DNA from: Semisulcospira habei
Lineage: Eukaryota > Mollusca > Gastropoda > Semisulcospiridae
Direction: 5' to 3'
Assembly (NCBI GenBank): GCA_036245525.1
Contig: BTPG01000002.1
Span: 162,103,376-162,167,375, forward strand
Length of the DNA: 64,000 nt
In this document: piece by piece, positions 55,413 through 64,000 of the stretch
Numbering within the stretch: position 1 is the stretch's first letter
Layout of the letters: the number at the start of each line of letters is the position of its first letter
Made by a program: the position numbers and the translations under genes
The notes under the pieces: model-generated
Seen by the model: only the letters and a program-made list of their open reading frames with translations
Databases searched by the model: none
Told to the model about the DNA's origin: nothing

Positions 55413-57343
55413 TATTGAAAATGCCCTGTTGCTGTTTGTCTCAAACTCCAGAGTACATTAAAAAAAAGTCCTTTAATTTCCGGAATTCTCACATAAATGC
55501 CATGATAAACTGTTTTGCTTCAGAAGGACAAAATGTAGCAATGTTTAAAAGATTTCCTCTGTAAAAATCATAATCGAAAGGTTATGAGCCAGTGTTCATT
55601 CAATTTTGCACCATACAATGTTAAAAATGTTAATGCATACATACACATTAATTTGAAAAAAAACAAAACAATGAATGTGAAAAAGAAGTAATCCATGAAC
55701 TTGACCTTATTAAAGATGCCTAATGTTGTGAAGACACCCATTTTTACTGTAGTGTAATGCCAGTTTTTGTGTGAGAGGCACCCACTTTATTGGTAGAAAC
55801 CCATTTTTTTCTGCATCTAGTGGCTCTGTTTCTAGAAAATGTCTATTTTATTTTAAGCTATAGAGCTTAATTATAAGGTGAGTTTTAAACATTCGCATCA
55901 ATTCCAGAGCCCTAGAATAAATAGAAATATTGGAACCCATTTTCACATAAAATGGTAGGTAACCCACTCTGAGGCTTTTGTCTCCATGTGTGTGTGTGTG
56001 TGACAGCGACTAGAGCCCGTGTTTGAGGATGGACAAGCTTGAAATTGTATGATATTGTCCCTAAAAGAATAATCTCAAGACATTTTTTTCAATTTTTTTT
56101 AAAATTAAGATGCTCATTGGCGAGAAAATGGCCGTTTCACAAAAACCGGTTGATCCACACTGGAGTCCATAATTTTTCTTATTTTTACTAGATGTTTTGC
56201 ATATAGCTAGATAAAAGGGAGATATTGAATGAGTTCGTTAACCAGTATTGTACCTCTAGAACTTTTTGAGTGATAATTAAATATTTTTTGAAAAAAATAT
56301 ATTTTTACGTTTTGGGGATTAATTTCACGAATTATATGGGTTAATCTTAAAACAATTGAATCATTTTATGAAAAAAACCACAATCTTTTCATTAATAATC
56401 GCATGATTTTTCATATACGGCATTTATATAAGCCTACAGTTTGTCTCAGCTGTCGGGGACGATTAGGTCAGTTGTGACCTGTATGCCCTAGGTGTGAAAA
56501 TCAGACAATTTTCTGCGCCACTTTTTTAGAGTCATTTGTAAAACAGCTAACATAACTTTAATTTTTCTTTTATGAAAAAGCTATCTTCTCATTAATACTC
56601 ACATGATTTTTCATAAACAGTGTTTGCATAAGCCTGCTATTTGTCCTGGGCCTGGGGTAGTTTAGGTCAAATTGTGACCTGTAAACTCTAGGCCTGAAAA
56701 TCAGCAAGATAATGGCAAAGTTGATCCTCTGATACGTCAAATGTTAGTACTGTGATGAGTGACATATAACACATCGAGTCGTCACTATGAACACAGCATC
56801 GTATGACTAATAATGCCATGACGTGAAGCTCGAAGTGTCGTCATTTCGCTGCTCATGCTATTATTCTTCTTAAGAATAGCTATGCTATGCCAGACCACAT
56901 AGCTTACAAATGGCGGGAATCGCCGTGTGTCCATCTTTATTTCTGTGTGCCAGTGTGTGTGGATCAGAGGGTGGGTTAGAGTAGAAGGAGATGGATTCCT
57001 GTCGCTACATGAGCCCACAGAGCGTACGTGTGTCCGTCTTTATTTGTGTGCACCAATGTGTGTTGATCAGAGGCTGGCTTAGAGAGGAGGGAAATGGATC
57101 AGCATTATAAGCCTAAAAATATGAACAACTTTGAATGTTCCTAAAAGATAAACGCATGTGAGCTCCAAACAATATGGCAGACATGTTACTTTTGTCTGTC
57201 TTTAGAGGAAATAAGGTCTCACCCGGTCATCTTCACATTTTCTCAGTTTGGGAATTTGCTAAGTTAGTGAACACAAGTTTTTATTAACTTTGCCAGTTAG
57301 CTTTGTGCCGGCCAAAATGTGCATTACTTATGCAGGTTTTCAG
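55413..57343. other. Non-coding with several dispersed and tandem repeats
   Basis: Contains a third partial copy of the microsatellite-bearing repeat (55985-56060) and a roughly 150-200-bp direct duplication (about 56350-56525 and 56560-56710, sharing CATGATTTTTCATA, GCATAAGCCT and GGTCA(G/A)(T/A)TTGTGACCTGTA). 56815-57180 is a dispersed repeat inverted relative to 1686-1960. Within it, a unit with GTGTGTCC(A/G)TCTTTATTT..TGATCAGAGG is itself doubled (56930 and 57030). No gene. Confidence 0.6.
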
Positions 57344-57554
57344 TTAACCCTTTTTATCCTGTTACACTGTTACTTGAAATAAATTTGACTATGATAGTTT
57401 AAGGGTGGCGCCAGAGTAGCGTGGCGTCTGAGGTGCCAAGCTATCCTGGCGACATTCTTGAACTAAAATGGTTGATCTATCTTGTAATTTGTAATGTAGC
57501 CTTTGTAAGACAAAAAGCAGATTTAACAACAAAATCAGCCTCATGATGGGTTAA
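57344..57554 (+). repeat. Palindromic TTAA element, copy H8
   Basis: 211 bp, ends TTAACCCTTTTTATCCTG and TGATGGGTTAA; core about 57380-57477, more diverged (GGCGTCTGAGGTGCC centre). Confidence 0.88.
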
Positions 57555-58499
57555 TGGATAATTCTCTGTAAGAAATTTTAACAGCGATGGAAAACGTGAA
57601 CCTGGACGGGCAAAATCTTGATAAAATAGAAGCATCTAGTCATGAATGTTTACACTGTTGCAAGTTTACCTGATGACAGGCCACACAGGGCAATTGCTTC
57701 CGGTGCATGTAGTAACTTTTCCGCCAGAAATAGTTTAAAAAAAATTCCTCCCTTTTTGCCATTTTTTTAGGGTGTAAAACTTCAATTGTGTGCCTTTTTT
57801 TGGCGTTTTGAGCAACAAAAGGCATGACAGGTGGTGTGAAAAAGAGCAAAATGTGGGTAATTTTAGTCGACCTAGTGTGTTCATGGGAGCCTAAATGGGG
57901 CATGTGCACGGTTGTATGCAGGCTTGCAGACGACAGTTTTGTCATGGGGTACTTAGTGCATTTGAGTGTTGTGAAAAACGCTAACTCTTAATTTTTTTAA
58001 GAATTGCTGAAAATGTTTCTCCTGTGATGTGCTCCGCGTGGATATTTTGTTTTGGCAGAAAAGTTCTTCGTTCATAGTTTTATGCTGCAAGAGGCTAACA
58101 GATAACTGTGTGAAAAGGGGTCGTAACCTAATTGCCCTGTGTGGCCACAGTACCTCACCCCACCACACCCCACAACATCCCCATGTACTCTTGATACGAT
58201 AACTTCCTATTTACGTCCCCCTTACACATGTTGTAATCGGGGACAATTGTACTCTTGGTGTACACATGCAGCTTTGTACTGATGTACTTATCCCGACCGT
58301 GTTTAAAAGTATACGACGGACTGTGGACTCTCACAAACCAGTTAGGTGAGGCTAGCGCTGGCAGAATTGTAAACAAACCAAGGGGAATCACACAGCGCTG
58401 GACAGACAAACAGTTAGATCCCCTGCCCCCGCCTATCAGGCACCCAGACGGACTGTGGAGCCTCAGGGACGGATGTTTTTGCTATGCTGCCCGTCCCGA
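57555..58499. other. Nothing recognised
   Basis: No gene or clear repeat; short frames on both strands lack domain signals. Confidence 0.4.
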
Positions 58500-58628
58500 T
58501 AAGATAAGATAGAACTTTATTGCCATATGTAAAAAATACATTAGGAAATCGTCTCGGAGCTGCGCAACTTAAAAAGAAGAACATAAAACACATCAAAATA
58601 TAATTAAGCTGCTTACACACACACACAC

Positions 58629-58709
<81 letters not shown>

Positions 58710-58720
58710 CCGCATACGTT
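58500..58720 (-). repeat. LINE-like tail and CA microsatellite
   Basis: GATAAGATAGAACTTTATTG resembles a LINE 3' tail; CA repeats follow at about 58614-58707. Long open frames across the repeat are artefacts. Confidence 0.6.
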
Positions 58721-59216
58721 AATAACTATTGTGGTCTAAACGTAAAGGCAATAAACATGATTTCACAGGACACAAATCACAGAAGACATATCACAATATA
58801 AAACACGTCACTTGCATCACAGATGAAGTATTATGCCGCTGGACAATACTGTTTGTTTTCATCCCTACGTCACACGACCAGACTTTAGCACGAACCGTAC
58901 CATGTGACCAGGATACAAAAACCCTTGTAGCAACTAATGGCCGACTTTTTGTAGCCCTCTTTCTGACGCGTCTTGGATGCCAGTTTTGTTCTATAAAAGA
59001 TCACCAAAACGTTCTAAAGTACAAAGATACTTAGTGTTATTCGAAAACAAAAGGCACACTACTGGAGATGGCAACGTCATGAAAATATTTAAATTACGTC
59101 ATAAGTCTATTGTGTATAAATGTATATTCCTTTTTCGTCAGTCATGTTGGCGTGATCCAGGTCGGAAGATTTTGTAATTTCTTTTACGAAAACATTGGAG
59201 GAATTAAAACAAATAT
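58721..59216. other. Nothing recognised
   Basis: A frame of about 100 codons (58729-59034) shows no domain features. Confidence 0.4.
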
Positions 59217-59264
59217 GTTATTGGTAGCAGGGGCTTGTTGCAAATCTCTGCTACCAATAACTTA
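59217..59264. repeat. Stem-loop, 14-bp stem
   Basis: GTTATTGGTAGCAG and CTGCTACCAATAAC enclose a loop of about 18 nt, at the 3' side of the LINE relic. Confidence 0.7.
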
Positions 59265-60060
59265 TAATATTACATTATAGTAAACAGTGGGACGGATGGA
59301 TCAGGTTTGGCGTTTGTTTGCATCATTAAAAGTCTGGACAGCGGTTGGGTAGAAACTGTTTTTAAAACGACTCGTGCATGTTCTGATTGCTCTGTAATGG
59401 CACCCTGATGGCAACATATCAAACAACTCATGGGCTGGGTGGGAATCATCTTGGAGGATGGATCTAGGCTTTTTTTTTTAGCGTTCTTTCGTGGAAGTGG
59501 GACTCCAAGAGGGCAAATCAATACCTATGATTTTTGACGCAGTTTTTACTACTCTGTTTAAGATGGATCCTCTTTCTATTTGGTACTGCCAAACCACACG
59601 GTCAGGGAGAAGGTCAAAATACTTTCAATAACTGCCTGAAGTTGGTCAAAATTTGTCTGCTGACGCCAAACGTTTTAAGGCGTCTGAGAAAATACAGCCG
59701 TTGCTGTGATTTTTTTCACTAAAGAATCAAAGTTTTTCTCCCATTTAAGATCGTTTGAGATGTGGGTGCCGAGAAACTTAAAACAATCAACAATTTCAAC
59801 ACGGCTACCATGAATATTGAGGGGAACAATGTCACTTTTGATTTTCCTGAAATCAATGACCATTTCTTTTTTTTTTTTTTACTGAGGCACATTCAGATTA
59901 AGGTTATTGTCAGAACATCAGCCAACAAGTTTATCTACCCTCTCTCTGTATGCTGTTGCATTGTTGTTTAGCATAAAACCTTCAACAGTGGTGTCGTCAG
60001 CAAATTTAACTGTAGGGAGTTATCATCAGTTGATGTTCAATCATGGGTAAAACGAGAATA
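59265..60060 (-). pseudogene. LINE RT thumb and C-terminal relic (CR1/L2-like)
   Basis: The minus strand from about 59863 encodes MVIDFRKIKSDIVPLNIHG and VDCFKFLGTHISNDLKWEKN, the RT region after the catalytic core in CR1/L2-like or related LINEs; FLGTHIS is typical. Further pieces in other frames run to 59270 (MIPTQPMSCLICCHQG region). Upstream, 59880-60060 continues in a degenerate form. 5'-truncated and frameshifted. Confidence 0.75.
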
Positions 60061-60108
60061 TAACATAGGGGACATATTTAAATTCCTCGCAAAATGTCTG
60101 TTATCCCA

Positions 60109-60188
60109 CAGCTATTTTGGCACTACCCTTGAACTATTTTAGTCACACTTATTTCACACACTGGTGTATTCCGAATGATAAGGGTTAA
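60109..60188 (+). repeat. Half copy of palindromic element, H9
   Basis: Only the right half: AGCTATTTTGGCACTACCC to GATAAGGGTTAA, close to the right half of H7. Confidence 0.8.
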
Positions 60189-60924
60189 GCTGCAGCTGTC
60201 ATCAGTTGATAGCTAGTGATTGTCAGAAACTTATGATAACACAAACCCAAACCAAAGTAGCCATCCAACGTTTGACCTTGACCGTTTCAGTGATTCTGCG
60301 TGGAAAGCGCCCGTGTCGCTGAAGAAAGCTGTACTCCTATAACCAACGTCCAAACAAATCATCAGCAAGAGTTTAAGTTTGGAGACGTGCCGCATCCGGA
60401 TTCGCGGCTTTATGCTGCGAATCCGGATGCGACACGTCTCCAAAGAGTTAAAGACAAAGAGCTTCGTGGTGCCTTGCAGGTTGAGGGGCTCAATGTGTCT
60501 TACTGACGGACAGACAACAGTTTTCCAGTGATCATTTTCAAATCAGTCTGAGTGGTTGATCTGTGTAGGATCTGGTTACCCAGAATTGGCCCTGCAGCAG
60601 TCTTCGTAGTTCGGTACTTGTTCATTTGCGGAAACAATGAACCGGCAAAATTATCGGCATCGTCAACCAGCCCCGTCCAGGACGGAAACACGCATGAGTC
60701 TGTGCAGCTCACTAGAGTGGCTGATGTGAATCTGTGTCGTGCTGAGCGGCATCAGCTGAGCGTGGAACTGGGGATGTTATTTTGGGATGAAGCGTACGAG
60801 CGTGTAGTGTAGCCCCAGGGTTGTGCCATTCATCCTTTGTTATCGCTCGCTCGGCCCTTGTGCTAGTGTCATCCCTGTAACGCGGACGATACCAAGCGGA
60901 ACAAGTTACTTCCTCCGTAATCTA
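60189..60924. other. Unrecognised, with long hairpin at 60378-60445
   Basis: The hairpin TTTGGAGACGTG..CGCATCCGGATTCGC against its inverse has about 28 bp of stem and an 11-nt loop. Frames at 60300-60506 and 60552-60812 have no domain features. The minus strand of 60500-60712 is also open, so coding strand cannot be decided. Confidence 0.5.
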
Positions 60925-61132
60925 GCCCAGTACATACTGAGGCTGATTTTGTAAAATTTGCTTATTGCCCTATGAAGGCTACATTGCATATTAGGAGATA
61001 GATCAACTGTTTTAGTTCAAGGGTGGTGCCAGAATAGCATGGCGCCTCAGGCACAAGCTATTCTGTCACCACCCTTGAACTATCAGTCAAATTTATTTCA
61101 AGCAATGGGTATATCAGAATGAAAAGGTCTAG
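60925..61132 (-). repeat. Palindromic element, copy H10 (inverted)
   Basis: Core about 61001-61088. Flanks GGCTGATTTTGTAAAATTTG and ATTAGGAGATAGATCAACTG are the inverse of the right flank of H5. TTAA ends are not preserved. Confidence 0.85.
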
Positions 61133-61790
61133 TTTATGTAATACCATTGGAGGAAACATGGCTACGCTGATTCTTTGTTCAGATTATATGCAGCTTGAAT
61201 CGGGGGGGAAAGAGGTTACATGCTGATTCGTTTTTTCACAGCCGTAAAGCGATCTTCTCCAGGCTTTGATTGCTGAAATTTGCTAATACAACAGGTTATC
61301 TATTCTTTTTTGTATCAACAAAGACTTTCCTATGCTTTTCACTGTCCACGTGAGTAGGCACACATACCAAAGGTTTTCCACTGCCTTTTGGGAGGTTTCA
61401 AAGGTTGGAACTCACCTGTGTACACAGGAAAAGAAGAGCACAAACAGTTTTTAATTTTACAGCATTCAGACATCATAATTTAAGACAGCCTTTTTGTCCT
61501 CCATTTTTTTAAGACAAACTAAGAACATTTATAAAGGAGATATTGTGAACTAGTGGTAGAGTGTTTGACTCTCGTCTGAAAAGGTCACAGGTGGGGTTGA
61601 AATTTTGAAATCACCTTCGTGGTAAAGAAAAGCCTTAAATATTTAAAGTTTTGGAGTAGGTCACTTGAAATGCGTGGATGATTGTGTGTGTGTGAACAAC
61701 CAGTACTTAATGTGCTGTTGTGAACACTATGAAGCAGTGTTCTTTCCTAAAATTTGTTTTGTTACAGTTTTATAGGGTGTTATACATTTC
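61133..61790. other. Non-coding with tRNA-like SINE head
   Basis: 61543-61615 resembles a tRNA-derived Pol III promoter: an A-box-like TAGTGGTAGAGTG and a B-box-like GGGTTGAAATT at tRNA spacing, too degenerate for a tRNA gene. 61265-61560 is related to 28725-29010. Confidence 0.5.
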
Positions 61791-62003
61791 TTAACATGCC
61801 CATCCTGATACACCTTTGCATGAAATGAATTTCAACTGATAGTTCAAGGGTAGTGCCAGAATAGCTTGGTGCCTAAAGGCGCCAAGCTATTCTGGCACCA
61901 CCCTTGAACTAAGTTGGTTGATGCTTCTCCTAATTTGTAATGTAGTCTTCATAGGACAATGTGCAAATGTAAACATTTTCAACCTCAGGATGTAATGTGA
62001 TAA
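61791..62003 (+). repeat. Palindromic element, copy H11
   Basis: Left TTAACATGCCCATCCTGATAC; core 61833-61922 with a near-perfect stem (GTTCAAGGGTAGTGCCAGAA against inverse). The right end is degenerate (GGATGTAATGTGATAA). Confidence 0.9.
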
Positions 62004-62469
62004 AGGAGAGACCTGAAGTTTTACACTACCCACATTTTCCTGCATGCAGGTCTGTATTGTATGTCGCCGTCCTACTAAACATGTAAACCTTCTCTTTTTA
62101 CCTACCGCTGTGAGATGGCCTTGGTTGCCTGCTCGGCGTTATACCCAAATAACTAACTAACTCTTTTTACCTAATGGGTGGGAACTGCATAGAGTGCACT
62201 TTCCTGTAACATCTTTGGTGCGGAAGGGTGGCTAGGTTTCTGAAGCTTGCAAGCACATCACAAGAAATTTGTTGCAAAGCATCCTGTTATTGGTGGGTGG
62301 TTGAGTTTCTCAATATTGCAAATGCATCGCAAGTTTATTGTAGTAATGGTAAAGCATCAAGTAATAGGGGGTTGGTGGGTGGGTGAGTTTCTCAACATTG
62401 TAAACTTCATGCTCATTTATTCCCATGGCACATTTCCAAAATTTTGGAGGTGTCACTGAATGACTGTTT
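62004..62469. other. Non-coding, short dispersed motif
   Basis: 62110-62165 is the inverted copy of the motif at 3147-3205 (GAGATGGCCTTGGTTGCC..CCAAATAACTAACTAACT). A GGGTGG(T/C)(T/G)GAGTTTCT motif repeats at about 62225, 62295 and 62380. No gene. Confidence 0.5.
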
Positions 62470-62620
62470 ATCAGTTGCAGGAGATGGGATGGCCATGATA
62501 ATTCAAGGGTAGTGACAGATTAGCTTGGCGCCCGATGGCGCCAAGTTAATCTGGCACAACCCTTGAATTATCAGGGTCGATCCAACACCTGCTGTGGGGC
62601 GTTGGGGCTAAACTGGTTAA
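62470..62620 (+). repeat. Palindromic TTAA element, copy H12
   Basis: Core 62487-62583 centred GGCGCCCGATGGCGCC; right end GGGGCTAAACTGGTTAA, the inverse of the left end of H4. Confidence 0.85.
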
Positions 62621-63659
62621 TAGAAGCAGTCATAATTGTAAACATGTAAGAAGTGGTTGGTTCTGTAATTTGTGGCATTTGGGCCTGACGTGAACAGTTC
62701 CATGGGGCATGACACAGTCGTGTGAACATGTGGCCTTGCTCAGCTACTGTAAACCTTTGTCGCCAACCAGGCAGATCCGTCTGCGAGAGGCATAGATTCT
62801 CATGAGCCCGCGCTCATGAGAATTTTTGCCGCTCTCCCTTGAATCTAACTCTTTCAGTCGCACAGGGATCTATTCAAAGGCTTATCGATAATCGTATGCT
62901 GTTGTTTTGTGTTTGACATGGATGGAGAAAAGCATTAAAAGGTCGGGAGTGTTTGACTAAGGGTTGAGGGTGATGGCATGCATATGACAGTACTGTAAAG
63001 ACACTGTTAAATTCCCGTCAACACGAAATCAGTGGGTCGTGGTTGTGTACAGTTTGAGAACGCCGTTCTACAGTTTCAGAACCGAGTCCCCGAAATCAAA
63101 GCGTATTAGGTTGTCGGCAAACTGGACACAGGTGCAAAATTGTTATGGATATGTGAATCATGTGTAGGCCTACTTCAGTCAAGAGATGTTTGTTCTTACG
63201 AAACGCATAAACACACACACCGACAGAGTGAGGGAGAAAGAGCGAGACTGTCCAAGAGAGAGAGAGAGAGAGGAACCGTACCATGACATCTGTCTGTGCA
63301 AATCTATGTCTGATGACTAGACCACAGTGGCCCGCACTGGTTTGACAGACAGACGCCGGCAGTAGTTTTGTCATTTATTGACTTTTTTCACCGATGTGTT
63401 TTCTGCTTTGGGCCAACATAAAAACGCAGCTTTTGTATTTTGTCACACTTTCACATACACATTCAGTGATGCACACAACATAATCGTATTCAATGGGGGA
63501 AAGCACACACACGTATGAATAAATAACATGGAATAAATTATAGAAGTCCGCACCTTTTGAGCAACGAATAATATTTTCCTGGTGAACTAAGCCTTTTGAT
63601 CTCGGATTTGAAGCCAGCATTGAAAGTAAAATGATACTGGCGAACTGTTCACCCCTTCA
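62621..63659. other. Nothing recognised
   Basis: Short GA repeat near 63258-63272; frames on the minus strand at 63096-63620 show no domains. Confidence 0.4.
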
Positions 63660-63849
63660 ATGACATTTTAGAAATTTGTGTATTATATGAAGGCTACGTT
63701 ACAGTTCAGGAAACATATAAATTTTAGTTCAAGGGTGGTGCCAGAATAGCTTGGCGCTTTTGGGCGCCAAGCGATTTTGGTACTACCCTTGAACTATCAA
63801 AGTCAAATTTATTTCACGCAAAAGTGTATCAGGATGCCGAAAGGGTTAA
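63660..63849 (+). repeat. Palindromic TTAA element, copy H13
   Basis: Core 63722-63807 with centre GGCGCTTTTGGGCGCC; right end AAAGGGTTAA. Confidence 0.88.
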
Positions 63850-64000
63850 TTTAGCATGAAAGACTATCCGTGGAAGAAAAACGCATTTTACATGGTTTCA
63901 GCAAGAGGTATACAGATCGCCATGAGCCCCCGCAACTGCTGCAGTTGGGTGATGTTCAATTATTTCTCGGTAGTGAATATGAATAGGTATACGTTATGTA
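63850..64000. other. Nothing recognised
   Basis: AT-rich sequence to the window edge. Confidence 0.4.

Noticed and set aside
60300..60812. Two plus-strand frames of 68 and 86 codons
   Set aside because: Both strands are open, no domain is seen, and one frame runs through a hairpin; kept only as unrecognised DNA.
61543..61615. tRNA gene
   Set aside because: A- and B-box-like motifs are present, but arms do not pair well enough; more likely a SINE head.

Overview
The window is animal genomic DNA, most likely from a mollusc or related marine invertebrate. This is inferred from GT-AG introns, exons of the animal gene RSPRY1, and a mix of Polinton/Maverick, Ty3/gypsy, DIRS and SINE-like elements with many microsatellites. 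No prokaryotic operons, rRNA genes, intact tRNA genes or CRISPR arrays were seen.

The host backbone is RSPRY1 (RING finger and SPRY domain protein) on the + strand. Three exons are visible: 1450-1554, 29903-30046 and 30588-30699. They join without loss of residues or frame. The 28.3 kb intron between the first two is filled almost entirely by one nested insertion. A Ty3/gypsy retrotransposon (2191-27290, 5-bp target duplication CAAAG) was hit by a LINE (about 4860-6570, 15-bp target duplication) and, inside its 3' LTR, by a 17.2 kb Polinton (9513-26727, 6-bp duplication TGATCA). Three copies of one SINE-like repeat then landed in the Polinton, two of them inside genes.

The Polinton has about 225-bp terminal inverted repeats that are themselves palindromic. 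It encodes a protein-primed-type family B DNA polymerase, a retroviral-type integrase, an A32/FtsK-like packaging ATPase, a double-jelly-roll major capsid protein and about ten accessory or virion proteins. Polymerase, integrase and three small genes are broken, while the capsid and ATPase reading frames are intact. Most starts carry an AATAAAAATG-like context. No maturation protease was recognised.

From 31 to 38.7 kb there are a LINE RNase H relic, inverted repeats, a degenerate zinc-finger/tyrosine-recombinase-like gene (35.1-37.9 kb) and a tandem array of about 150-bp units. Two DIRS-type, tyrosine-recombinase retrotransposons (A, 38.9-46.1 kb; B, 46.7-53.4 kb) sit in that array. A keeps long gag, RT/RNase H and recombinase frames in three successive -1 frames. 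B is more decayed. The first 415 bases of the window are an end fragment of the A family.

From 53.5 to 64 kb, and also at 27.9-33.6 kb, the sequence is intron or intergenic DNA with LINE relics, inverted-repeat elements and at least 13 copies of a roughly 212-227 bp element. Several copies are bounded by TTAA, and the core is a near-perfect palindrome centred on GGCGCC. I cannot place this repeat family.
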